Part shown: positions 8,961 to 16,493 of the stretch, piece after piece
How the letters are laid out: each line of letters begins with the position of its first letter
Position numbering within the stretch: position 1 is the stretch's first letter
Source: Flavobacteriales bacterium
GTDB taxonomy: Bacteria; Bacteroidota; Bacteroidia; Flavobacteriales_E; Vicingaceae
Assembly: GCA_020635815.1 (NCBI GenBank)
Contig: JACJZB010000003.1
Location: forward strand, 310,001 to 374,000
Direction: 5' to 3'
Length of the DNA stretch: 64,000 bases
Translations under genes and position numbers: made by a program
Notes under the pieces: model-generated
The model's input: the letters and a program-made list of their open reading frames with translations, nothing else
Databases searched by the model: none
What the model was told of the DNA's origin: nothing

Positions 8961-8977
8961 ATGTTTAAAAAATATAA

Positions 8978-9379
8978 TTACTTATATTTCTCAACCAATT
9001 TATCCGAAAGCATATTAAAAAAGTTGGTTAATGGTTTTTCAACCATCATTTTCATAAATGGGTTTATTTCGCCATCAAATTTTAGTTTAGCTTCAGTTGT
9101 ATTGTTTTCTTTTTCTTCTAAAAAAATGTTTAAAGTAAATTTAAAAGGCACTTTACCATAAGAATCTAAATAAATTAAAGAATGAGGCGTAGCAGCCACT
9201 CTTTTTAAACCAATATCGGTCATTCCTTTAATTCTAAAGGTACAATACTCTTCGGTAGAGTCCCAGTTTTCAATTTTATCTTCAGGAAATAGCCCTTTGA
9301 AGTTATTGATGTCGAATAAAAAGTTATAAACCGTTTCAGGATTAGCGTTAACTAGTTTTGGGGTAGTATCAATTATCAT
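8978..9379 (-). CDS. SRPBCC (START-like) family protein
   Basis: A 133-residue cytoplasmic protein with the SRPBCC helix-grip fold: an N-terminal strand, the NPETVYNFLFDINNF helix region, and a C-terminal amphipathic helix (ending NMLSDKLVEKYK). Such proteins bind hydrophobic ligands; no ligand or partner can be named. It lies 9 bp downstream of pyrE on the same strand and is probably co-transcribed. Its link to pyrimidine synthesis may be only positional. Confidence 0.8.
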   Translation of the reverse strand: MIIDTTPKLVNANPETVYNFLFDINNFKGLFPEDKIENWDSTEEYCTFRIKGMTDIGLKRVAATPHSLIYLDSYGKVPFKFTLNIFLEEKENNTTEAKLKFDGEINPFMKMMVEKPLTNFFNMLSDKLVEKYK

Positions 9380-9388
9380 AGTTGTATT

Positions 9389-10033
9389 TTATTTTGGCGA
9401 CCATTCTGATGGATTTTCTCTCCATTCAGTTAATGATTGTACATCTTTTTCAGTAATGTAATTCTCTGCTTCAGCAGCTTGTATTAATACATTGTAGTCA
9501 CTCAAAGTATATAAACTACATTTCTTTTCCTTAAAGTTGTTTTTGGCTAAATCAAAATCGTAAGTAAAAATTGCAGCCATACCTAAAACAATGGCATCGT
9601 TTTCTCTTAACGCATCAACAGCTTTTAAACTGCTTCCTCCAGTAGAAATTAAATCTTCAATAACCACCACATTTTTACCAGTAGGCACTTCACCTTCAAT
9701 CAAGTTTTGCATTCCATGCCCTTTAGCTGCCGAACGAACGTAGCAAAATGGCAATCCCATATCTTCGGCAATAAGTGCTCCGATAGCAATACCACCAGTA
9801 GCTACACCAACTATTACATCTACATTTGGGTAGTTGTTTTCTATAGCTTCTACAAACTGCTGACGTACAAAAGTTCTTACCTTAGGGTAAGATAAAATTT
9901 TTCGATTATCACAATAAATTGGTGACTTCCAACCCGATGCCCATGTAAAATGATTTGCAGGTTGTAATTTAATCGCTTTAATTTGTAATAACGATTGGGC
10001 TACTTTAGTTGCCGATTCTTTATTAAATATCAT
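9389..10033 (-). CDS. pyrE: Orotate phosphoribosyltransferase
   Basis: A 214-residue enzyme that converts orotate and PRPP to orotidine 5'-phosphate in de novo UMP synthesis. The PRPP-binding loop VVVIEDLISTGGS is complete (about residues 120-133), and the flexible loop contains SAAKGHG. Length and motifs fit bacterial PyrE. The start codon lies only 7 bp from the divergent NUDIX gene, and a -7-like element overlaps that gap, so the pyrE leader must be extremely short or absent. Confidence 0.96.
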   Translation of the reverse strand: MIFNKESATKVAQSLLQIKAIKLQPANHFTWASGWKSPIYCDNRKILSYPKVRTFVRQQFVEAIENNYPNVDVIVGVATGGIAIGALIAEDMGLPFCYVRSAAKGHGMQNLIEGEVPTGKNVVVIEDLISTGGSSLKAVDALRENDAIVLGMAAIFTYDFDLAKNNFKEKKCSLYTLSDYNVLIQAAEAENYITEKDVQSLTEWRENPSEWSPK

Positions 10034-10037
10034 ATCG

Positions 10038-10045
10038 CAAATGTA
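10038..10045 (-). promoter_or_regulatory. -7 element (TACATTTG) for pyrE, near-leaderless
   Basis: This is an exact TAnnTTTG match on the minus strand whose last base is 5 bp from the pyrE start codon (10033). Transcription would begin at or next to the ATG. The match overlaps the start of the divergent NUDIX gene. No clear -33 element was seen. Confidence 0.4.
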
Positions 10046-10670
10046 TAAAGTTTTTATTAAGAATAAAGTGATTTTGTTTACGAATAATCAAACAAAATTA
10101 ACATCAAAATTTAATAGTTTCTTGCAGTTGAATTTTTTTGAAAAGGATGCGATGTCTTTTGTTACGAATTTGCTTTTGGCTAAGAATAAAATTGAGGGTA
10201 TTATTGTTTGTGTAGATGATGTTGAAGGTGCTTTTAATGAATTTAAAGCTTCGTTTAAATTGATTGCAGCAGCAGGTGGAGTGGTAAAAAATAACGATAA
10301 TAAAACCTTATTTATTTATCGATTAGATAAATGGGATTTGCCTAAAGGAAAGGTAGAAAAAGATGAAAAAATTGACGAAGCTGCAATTAGAGAAGTAGAA
10401 GAAGAATGTGCTGTAACCCGATTAGAAATTATAAAACCATTAAAAGATACTTACCATATTTATACAATGGGAGAGGAGTTGGTGTTAAAACAAACCTATT
10501 GGTTTGAAATGAAAACTGAATTTGATGGTAAATTAATTCCACAAACAGAAGAAGGTATTGAAGAAGTGAGATGGATGAGTGATGAAGAAGTCAATACCAT
10601 AGTTTTAGCAAATACTTATGCTTCTATTAGTGATTTTTTAGTCTCTAATATTTTGGTTGAAAAATTATAA
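10041..10670 (+). CDS. NUDIX hydrolase
   Basis: A 209-residue protein with an uncharacterised N-terminal segment of about 75 residues and a NUDIX domain at about 80-200. The NUDIX box reads GKVEKDE then REVEEECAV: the catalytic E-rich helix (REVEEE) is complete, but the usual glycine near the end of the box is alanine. It is expected to hydrolyse a nucleoside diphosphate linked to another group; the substrate is unknown. It is divergent from pyrE with a 7-bp gap, so the two promoters must overlap the opposite coding sequence. Confidence 0.88.
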   Translation: MYKVFIKNKVILFTNNQTKLTSKFNSFLQLNFFEKDAMSFVTNLLLAKNKIEGIIVCVDDVEGAFNEFKASFKLIAAAGGVVKNNDNKTLFIYRLDKWDLPKGKVEKDEKIDEAAIREVEEECAVTRLEIIKPLKDTYHIYTMGEELVLKQTYWFEMKTEFDGKLIPQTEEGIEEVRWMSDEEVNTIVLANTYASISDFLVSNILVEKL

Positions 10671-10683
10671 TGTTTTTGTCACT

Positions 10684-10741
10684 TTGTATGTTTTGAGGTG
10701 ACGAGAAACGTATCGAGATGGGTAAGACTTGTATGTTTTGA
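10684..10741. repeat. 13-bp direct repeat in the gap between convergent genes
   Basis: TTGTATGTTTTGA occurs at 10684-10696 and 10729-10741, in the 77-bp gap between the NUDIX and thioredoxin-fold genes. No function is apparent. Confidence 0.4.
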
Positions 10742-10747
10742 TGGAAA

Positions 10748-12208
10748 CTAACGTTTGTTCATAAGGTCAAAAAAGTCTTTTTCAATGTTGTCTTCTGTTG
10801 CTCGTTCGGCAGTTCCTCCGGGTCTTCCTGCAGGAGCTTTTAAAATGGTTAAATCACTATCTAATAAGTAATAAGCAGGAGTTGTTTTTACTTCGTAAGT
10901 TTCTAATAGTTTTTGGTTTTTACCCAAATGTAAAAACGACCAATTGTAAGTAGGGTTTTTTGCTAAAAAGGCAGTCATTTTCTCAAAATCATTATCGGTA
11001 CAAATACTTAAAAATTCAACAGAAGTACCATACTTTTTATACAGTTGTTCCATTACTTTCATTTCTTTTTGGCTGGGTACATTCCATGTTGACCAAAAAT
11101 TGATGTACAATGGTTTACCTTTAAATGTTGATAATGAAACTAAATCACCATTAGGGCTGGTTAATTCAAAAGTTGGAGCTTTAGAGCCTTTGCTTAAAGG
11201 TTTCTTGGTTAAATCGTTCAGTAATTCTGTTGCAATAATTTTTTGTTGAGGAAAAGTGCTTGTTGTTTTTACCTCCTTTAACATTTTTATGATGTTTTCC
11301 TTATTAAAATATTTATCGTTGCTAACGGTAAGCAAACCATATATAGCAAACAACTCTTTAAATTCTGTGGTTTCTAAAAAAGGGTATTTGCTTAATGCTT
11401 TTGATAAAGCTGAAAAACTAGCTTGCTCATTTATGGCCTTAATTACATCTAATCCAGAAACTTGAAGTGTTAAATCTTTCATTTCACTCTTAAAAAATGT
11501 TTTAAAAAAGTTAATGTATTCTGTACTATTATATAATATGGGTTTATTATGTAGGTATTCTGTATAAATGTTAGCCTTGGTGTTTAAGCTGTTTTTTCCT
11601 GTTTTATTATCTTGGTAAGAAACATCAATTGAATTTTCTAAAATACCAATGGTGTAGATGATGTAACCTTTCACAAATGGTGATTTAACATTTTCTGCCT
11701 CACTAAGCATTTTGGTTTTGAACGCTTTTATTTTTGGCTCTACTGAACGGTCTCTTTTTACAAATAAGGTATAATTCTCATCAAAAAAAGCGTCATACTT
11801 TTCATTAAACTTTTTAACCTCTTGGTTTAATTCTGTTGGTGCTGGAAAATTAAAATTTAGCGATAATTGTTTGTCGTAAACACGTTGTTTGTTCGCTTTT
11901 TCGTTGTAACTCAACGAAATATTATAAACCATACCTGGTTGAGTAAAAAACCATGTTGTTTTATCTTCAATTTTTAAATATACTTTTTGAATTTCTTCAC
12001 AATCAAATTCAAAACTAAAAGAGCCTGTTTGGCTAATGTTAGTGTAGCCAATAGTTTTAATGTTCTCGCTAAAATAATCGGTGTAAGAATAGATTGTAAT
12101 TTCTTGATTATCAAAATCTTTTACATTTCCTTTAATTACAGTTTTACTTCCAAAAGAAATTAAGGTAGTAAATGATAGAATAAATAATAAAAGTGATTTT
12201 AATGGCAT
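10748..12208 (-). CDS. Secreted TlpA-like thioredoxin-fold protein lacking both active-site cysteines
   Basis: 486 residues with an N-terminal signal peptide (about 1-20), a beta-rich DUF4369-like region (about 22-110), a helical middle part, and a C-terminal TlpA/AhpC-type thioredoxin fold (about 335-475; GSKAPTFEL, KGKPLYINFWSTW, cis-Pro region KTTPAYYLLD). In the redox motif the expected WCxxC is W375-N376-V377-P378-S379, so both cysteines are gone. It cannot work as a dithiol oxidoreductase and may instead be a binding or structural periplasmic protein. It follows coaD by 12 bp on the same strand. Confidence 0.85.
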   Translation of the reverse strand: MPLKSLLLFILSFTTLISFGSKTVIKGNVKDFDNQEITIYSYTDYFSENIKTIGYTNISQTGSFSFEFDCEEIQKVYLKIEDKTTWFFTQPGMVYNISLSYNEKANKQRVYDKQLSLNFNFPAPTELNQEVKKFNEKYDAFFDENYTLFVKRDRSVEPKIKAFKTKMLSEAENVKSPFVKGYIIYTIGILENSIDVSYQDNKTGKNSLNTKANIYTEYLHNKPILYNSTEYINFFKTFFKSEMKDLTLQVSGLDVIKAINEQASFSALSKALSKYPFLETTEFKELFAIYGLLTVSNDKYFNKENIIKMLKEVKTTSTFPQQKIIATELLNDLTKKPLSKGSKAPTFELTSPNGDLVSLSTFKGKPLYINFWSTWNVPSQKEMKVMEQLYKKYGTSVEFLSICTDNDFEKMTAFLAKNPTYNWSFLHLGKNQKLLETYEVKTTPAYYLLDSDLTILKAPAGRPGGTAERATEDNIEKDFFDLMNKR

Positions 12209-12220
12209 AAAAAATAATTT

Positions 12221-12682
12221 CTAAAATTCATCTTGAATTGCTGTGGGCACAAATTGTTTTGCATCGCCTTTATGAATTATTATATCACGTACAATTGTCG
12301 AATTTATTGCCATCAACTCAGGAGAAGTTAGCATAAAAATAGTTTCGATGTTGGTATTTAAGGCTTTGTTCATTAAAGCGATATTGCTTTCGTAACTGTA
12401 ATCTGTAGGGTTTCGTAATCCTCTTAAAATGTATTGAGCATTAATTTTTGTACAGAAATCAACCGTTAAACCATCATAAAAAATGACTTCTACTTTTGGT
12501 TGATTTTTAAATGTAGCTTTAATCCACTCAATTCGTTGTTCTATGCTAAAAAGATATTTTTTAACGGTATTGTTACCAACACCTATCACAATTTTATCAA
12601 ACAGCGGTAAAGCTCTAAGTACAATATCTTCGTGACCTTTTGTAAAAGGGTCGAATGAGCCAGGAAATAATGCAATTTTCAT
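12221..12682 (-). CDS. coaD: Phosphopantetheine adenylyltransferase
   Basis: A 153-residue nucleotidyltransferase catalysing the penultimate step of coenzyme A synthesis (4'-phosphopantetheine plus ATP to dephospho-CoA). The N-terminal PGSFDPFTKGH contains the (T/H)xGH nucleotide-binding motif. The family's RGLRN and the ISSTxVR-like INSTIVRDII are present. Length is normal. It is followed at 12 bp by the thioredoxin-fold gene. Confidence 0.96.
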   Translation of the reverse strand: MKIALFPGSFDPFTKGHEDIVLRALPLFDKIVIGVGNNTVKKYLFSIEQRIEWIKATFKNQPKVEVIFYDGLTVDFCTKINAQYILRGLRNPTDYSYESNIALMNKALNTNIETIFMLTSPELMAINSTIVRDIIIHKGDAKQFVPTAIQDEF

Positions 12683-12714
12683 ATTACTAAGTTATAAGTT
12701 CTTAAAGTTAAAAG

Positions 12715-12789
12715 TTTGTGAAGTTTTTTGATTAAGATAATCTAATCTCTTTACCACTTCATTACTGTTTACTTTAGTTACTTCACAAA
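12715..12789. repeat. Perfect 10-bp inverted repeat spanning an intergenic gap
   Basis: TTTGTGAAGT (12715-12724) and ACTTCACAAA (12780-12789) flank 55 bp in the 108-bp gap between coaD and the DUF6268 gene. On the minus strand the second arm is followed by CTTTT, so a long imperfect terminator is possible, but the loop is large. Confidence 0.5.
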
Positions 12790-12790
12790 T

Positions 12791-13696
12791 CTAATTATTC
12801 TCAATCATAAAACGATAGAGCAGGCGTACTTTAAAAATTAGACCATCATTAAAGTCTTGGTTCAGTTGTTTTCTATCATCTCCAAATTTAAAAGCTGAAA
12901 ATCCGAAATCTACTTTGTCAGAAGAATTGTAAGCACGATAAGACCTTCCAATAGAATAGCCAACTTGAGGTTCAAGCACTAGATGAGTTGATTTTGAATG
13001 AAATTGCAATAAAGCGAATATTTCGTTTGAAGCTTTTACCAAATATTGATTTTCAATATTTCCAACATAGTAGCTTTTAACAAAGGAACTAAACGCCAAA
13101 CCACTGTTTAACCAATTATTTAGCTTGTAATTTAAACTAGCATAAACTGGTAGGGTGAAATTGGCTTCAAATTTTTGATTTTCACTTTTGTAGTAAAAAC
13201 CAAATAATGGTACAGCAAATGGGCCAAACAATTCTTGATTGTAGTAAGCACCAAATTTGTATTTAAAATTCTTGGTTTTTATTTTTTCAAATAAAACAAT
13301 TCCTCCAATTTGAAAGTGCTTACCATTAATGTTTCTTAAATCGGAAGATAATTTTGGCAACAAAATTAGTGTACTGCTAAAACTTTCAGAATGTATTGTT
13401 TTGTACCCAAACTTAGGGTTGACAGTGTAAATTAAATTGTTGGTATTAGCGGTTTTTAAATTGGTTTGCTCGTAAACAACGCCAGTAATAAATACATTTT
13501 TGTTTTTTAAAACAATGGGGGCGGTTAAATCAATGCCAAAATCAATTAACTGGGTAGGTGTGTTTAAGTTAAGTGTGTCATCTTTTAGTGTGTTTTCTGG
13601 TGTTGATGAGAAGCTAAACTTCGCTAAATCGACATAATTTTGAGAAAAAGCGAGGTAAGGAGCTGCAAAAAAGATAAAAACGATTACAATCCTCAT
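12791..13696 (-). CDS. DUF6268-type outer-membrane beta-barrel protein
   Basis: Predicted 301 residues. I chose the internal ATG at 13696 instead of the ATG 36 bp upstream. It gives a proper signal peptide (MRIVIVFIFFAAPYLAFSQ) and an ATGA overlap with the stop of the upstream gene, a usual sign of translational coupling. The rest is an outer-membrane barrel with repeated aromatic/polar strands, resembling DUF6268 proteins of Bacteroidota, whose function is unknown. It is the last gene of a three-gene operon with the M15 peptidase and the metallophosphoesterase, suggesting a cell-envelope role. Confidence 0.75.
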   Translation of the reverse strand: MRIVIVFIFFAAPYLAFSQNYVDLAKFSFSSTPENTLKDDTLNLNTPTQLIDFGIDLTAPIVLKNKNVFITGVVYEQTNLKTANTNNLIYTVNPKFGYKTIHSESFSSTLILLPKLSSDLRNINGKHFQIGGIVLFEKIKTKNFKYKFGAYYNQELFGPFAVPLFGFYYKSENQKFEANFTLPVYASLNYKLNNWLNSGLAFSSFVKSYYVGNIENQYLVKASNEIFALLQFHSKSTHLVLEPQVGYSIGRSYRAYNSSDKVDFGFSAFKFGDDRKQLNQDFNDGLIFKVRLLYRFMIENN

Positions 13697-14760
13697 AGAG
13701 CAGCTTGTATTTGTTCGTATTTCAATCTCCATTTTTCAGGGTCTTTGTTGTAATGGTCGTCAATGTGTACGGTATCTCTTTTTCTAAAATCGCCACCCCA
13801 GCGTAATTGTTCATCATTACGGATATCTTGTATGAAATTAGCAATAGGCTCAGGCAAATAGGATTGTGCTAAACAATTAGAATTACACCATTTTGAATAA
13901 TTGTCACCATATCTAATATTCATATCTATAGCATGGCCAATCATGTGGTTCGACATTTTAGCTGGAGTTACTATTGCTCCTCTTACAATTGCTGTTTTTC
14001 TAAAAGAACTTGTAATGTGAATTTTGATATCATTCTTCTCTGCGTATGCATTAATTCTATTTAATGCAGGAATAAAATCTTTGTCAGCAGTAATAGTTTT
14101 ACCAACAAAATGAGAGGCTTTAAATTCATTTAGTGGATTAGAGTTGTCACTTATTAACGCTATAATAGTATCCTTATTCCAATCCTTTCCGTAATAAGAA
14201 GAAAGTTTCTTAACCATTAATTTAGCTAAAGAAATAGTTAGTTTTTCTCCATTTGAAGTTATGGATTCACTTTTAGCATAAGCCGAAATGGCTACTGATG
14301 TACAATTCCCATAATCGCCATCATTTTTAAAAACATCCCATTTTAGCTCTTTTCCATATCCCAACTCGTTTAGTAATGTTTGTAGGCTTTGTATTGCTTC
14401 TTTATTTGGTGAACCTTTATAATAGATTTCTTTTATCTTTTTAGTGTCAATATGGTTCTGAAGTAATTGAAGCTCATCTAAACTATCTAATCTTTTAATC
14501 AATGATTCAGCTATTGACAAAGTTATTGTCTCGCCATCACCAGCTAAGTTATTTTGACCAATAAATAAAAGAACGGCCTTACTCGTTAATTTTCCATAAT
14601 CGCCATCGGCTCCATATTTTTCCCAATTTAAAGTTTTGCCATAACCTAATTCAAAAAGAATGTTTTGAAGAAGTTGAACACTTTTTTTATCAGTTGAACC
14701 TTTTTTGAGTTCAAAATTAGCAGTGTTAAAAAGTTTTAGAAAATCATTATTACAGCACAT
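13693..14760 (-). CDS. Peptidoglycan-binding repeats plus M15 (VanY-type) metallopeptidase
   Basis: 355 residues. Two homologous peptidoglycan-binding-like modules (about 17-93 and 113-190) share LQxLLxELGYGK, DGDYG and NGEKLT-type motifs. The C-terminal half is an M15 D-Ala-D-Ala carboxypeptidase-like domain with SSFRK, the zinc motif NHMIGHAIDMN and a terminal VHIDDH. It is predicted to cut peptide stems of cell-wall peptidoglycan. There is no signal peptide and the N-terminus is MCCNND, so how it reaches the wall is unclear. It lies between a metallophosphoesterase gene (7 bp) and a barrel protein gene (ATGA overlap). Confidence 0.83.
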   Translation of the reverse strand: MCCNNDFLKLFNTANFELKKGSTDKKSVQLLQNILFELGYGKTLNWEKYGADGDYGKLTSKAVLLFIGQNNLAGDGETITLSIAESLIKRLDSLDELQLLQNHIDTKKIKEIYYKGSPNKEAIQSLQTLLNELGYGKELKWDVFKNDGDYGNCTSVAISAYAKSESITSNGEKLTISLAKLMVKKLSSYYGKDWNKDTIIALISDNSNPLNEFKASHFVGKTITADKDFIPALNRINAYAEKNDIKIHITSSFRKTAIVRGAIVTPAKMSNHMIGHAIDMNIRYGDNYSKWCNSNCLAQSYLPEPIANFIQDIRNDEQLRWGGDFRKRDTVHIDDHYNKDPEKWRLKYEQIQAAL

Positions 14761-14767
14761 AAATTAG

Positions 14768-16015
14768 TTAGTTTAATTCAATAACAGTTATTTCTGGTAA
14801 AATACCTACTCGCCCTGGGTAGCCTAAAAATCCTAGCCCTCGGTTAACGTAAATGTATTGATTATTTTTTTGATACAAACCAGCCCATTGCTTGTATAAG
14901 TATTTTGAAGGGCTCCATTTAAAGCCAGGAATTTCTACGCCAAACTGCATGCCGTGTGTATGTCCTGATAAAGTAAGTGAAATATCTTTATGTTGAGGTA
15001 AAATAACAGCGTCCCAGTGAGAAGGGTCATGGCTCAACAATAGTTTTACATCGCTTTCTAAACACCCAGTTTTAGCTTTATCAATGTCTCCATATTTAGG
15101 AAAACGTGAAGCATCACCCCAATTTTCAACACCCAAGATTGCAAGGCGTTCATTGTTTTTAGTTAAAATATAACTTTCATTTAAAAGCAGTTTCCAACCT
15201 AATTTAGCATGTACAGCTTTCATCAAATCGTAATTATGTTTTTTACCTTTTAAATCGTCTTTTTGATAATAATAATCGCCATAATCATGATTTCCTAAAA
15301 TAGAGAAAACGCCTAATGGAGCTGTAATTTTTTTTAGGGTGTCAATAAAGGGTAATGCTTCTTCTGTTATGTCATTTACTAGGTCTCCAGTAAAAAAAAT
15401 AATATCGGGTTTTTGTTGTTTTATAATTTTTATTGCCGTTTCGAGTGGTTCAGTTGAAATAAAACTTCCAACATGTAAATCTGATATCTGAACAATTCGA
15501 AGTCCTTTAAACGATTTTGGTAAGTTCTGAATGGTAATGGTTTTTCTTTTTACAGTATAATCAAAAGCAGATTTTAACATGCCAAAAACCAAAGTGCCAA
15601 AAGGAATAGCAGAAACAATTACCCCTGTTTTCTTTAAAAATTCTTTTCGCGATATTTCATTTTTACCACTAACTTCAATTTTAGGAGATAGTCGTTTTTT
15701 AACAGAACGGATGAGTGTTTCAACATCATGTGCAATGATAAATAGGCAGCCTATTAGTTTTGAAATAAGAACAACAAATACAAAGCCTAACACATATACT
15801 CGAACAATTTTAGGGGGCTTAATATTACTCGAAAAATAGGAGGCAATATAAAACATTAAACAAATTGAAGCGAAAGTATATAGCCAATAAGCAACTTGAA
15901 TAGGACGTTTTATTTTAGCATTAAGTATTTTAATAATGCTATTAAAAGATCGATAATAATACCAATCAATAATACCAATAAATAGAACGGAAGAAAGTAT
16001 GAATTTTAAATACAC
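14768..16015 (-). CDS. Membrane-anchored calcineurin-like metallophosphoesterase (YkuE-like)
   Basis: 415 residues starting at GTG. Three or four membrane helices (about 1-110) and a further hydrophobic segment (about 130-150) precede a complete metallophosphoesterase domain: SDLHVG, GDLVND, GNHDYGD, SHDPSHW and SGHTHGMQFG. Homologues such as YkuE and LpxH relatives act on phosphoesters at the membrane; the substrate here is unknown. GTG is chosen because no ATG occurs before the first membrane helix. It is the first gene of the operon, with a -7 element 22-29 bp upstream. Confidence 0.85.
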   Translation of the reverse strand: MYLKFILSSVLFIGIIDWYYYRSFNSIIKILNAKIKRPIQVAYWLYTFASICLMFYIASYFSSNIKPPKIVRVYVLGFVFVVLISKLIGCLFIIAHDVETLIRSVKKRLSPKIEVSGKNEISRKEFLKKTGVIVSAIPFGTLVFGMLKSAFDYTVKRKTITIQNLPKSFKGLRIVQISDLHVGSFISTEPLETAIKIIKQQKPDIIFFTGDLVNDITEEALPFIDTLKKITAPLGVFSILGNHDYGDYYYQKDDLKGKKHNYDLMKAVHAKLGWKLLLNESYILTKNNERLAILGVENWGDASRFPKYGDIDKAKTGCLESDVKLLLSHDPSHWDAVILPQHKDISLTLSGHTHGMQFGVEIPGFKWSPSKYLYKQWAGLYQKNNQYIYVNRGLGFLGYPGRVGILPEITVIELN

Positions 16016-16036
16016 TCAAGTTAACTTTAGGGTAAA

Positions 16037-16044
16037 CAAAAGTA
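16037..16044 (-). promoter_or_regulatory. -7 element (TACTTTTG) for metallophosphoesterase operon
   Basis: This is an exact TAnnTTTG match on the minus strand, 22 bp before the GTG start. No clear -33 element was seen. Confidence 0.45.
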
Positions 16045-16091
16045 TTTGTTTTTATTTAAATATTATTTTACACTAAATTTTAATTAAAAAG

Positions 16092-16123
16092 TTGCAATTT
16101 TGTAGAATTAATAATTACATTTG
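16092..16123 (+). promoter_or_regulatory. Bacteroidota-type promoter of rpmE2
   Basis: A -33 TTG (16092-16094) and an exact -7 TACATTTG (16116-16123) are separated by 21 bp, the best complete promoter in the window. The predicted leader is about 30 nt. Confidence 0.55.
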
Positions 16124-16158
16124 CCACCGCTTAAAAAAGAACTGAAAAACAAAAAGAG

Positions 16159-16413
16159 ATGAAAAAAGATATACATCCAGAAGATTATAGAACGGTAGTG
16201 TTTAAAGATATGTCAAATGAGTACGCATTTTTATGTAAATCTACGGCAGCTACCACTGAGACTATTGAATGGGAAGATGGAAATGAATATCCATTGATTA
16301 AATTGGAGATTTCTCATAAATCTCACCCTTTTTACACTGGTAAACAAAACTTAGTAGATACTGCTGGTAGAATTGATAAATTCAAAAACCGTTACGCAAG
16401 ACACAAAAAATAA
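16159..16413 (+). CDS. rpmE2: 50S ribosomal protein L31, type B
   Basis: An 84-residue ribosomal protein of the type B (C-minus) group. The N-terminal MKKDIHPEDYR and C-terminal FYTGKQNLVDTAGRIDKF are diagnostic. Only one cysteine is present, so the four-Cys zinc site of type A L31 is absent. Type B L31 is the ordinary form in Bacteroidota. It is monocistronic, with its own promoter and terminator. Confidence 0.97.
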   Translation: MKKDIHPEDYRTVVFKDMSNEYAFLCKSTAATTETIEWEDGNEYPLIKLEISHKSHPFYTGKQNLVDTAGRIDKFKNRYARHKK

Positions 16414-16434
16414 TATTTTTATAATATTTCTTAA

Positions 16435-16466
16435 AAAGTCCCGATATACGTCGGGACTTTTTTATT
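16435..16466 (+). terminator. Terminator after rpmE2
   Basis: The arms AAAGTCCCGA and TCGGGACTTT surround a 6-nt loop, followed by a T run. Confidence 0.88.
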
Positions 16467-16493
16467 TTAGTGCTATATTAAAAATTGAATGAA

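Noticed and set aside
13697..13732. Longer N-terminus of the DUF6268 protein
   Set aside because: It would bury the signal peptide behind 12 polar residues; the ATGA overlap supports the internal start.
13693..14760. Phage endolysin within a prophage
   Set aside because: No holin, structural or integrase genes nearby; neighbours are ordinary envelope genes on the same operon.
16485..16493. TTG start for the GlmU-like gene
   Set aside because: An ATG follows 9 bp later and directly precedes the conserved VVFFDD start.
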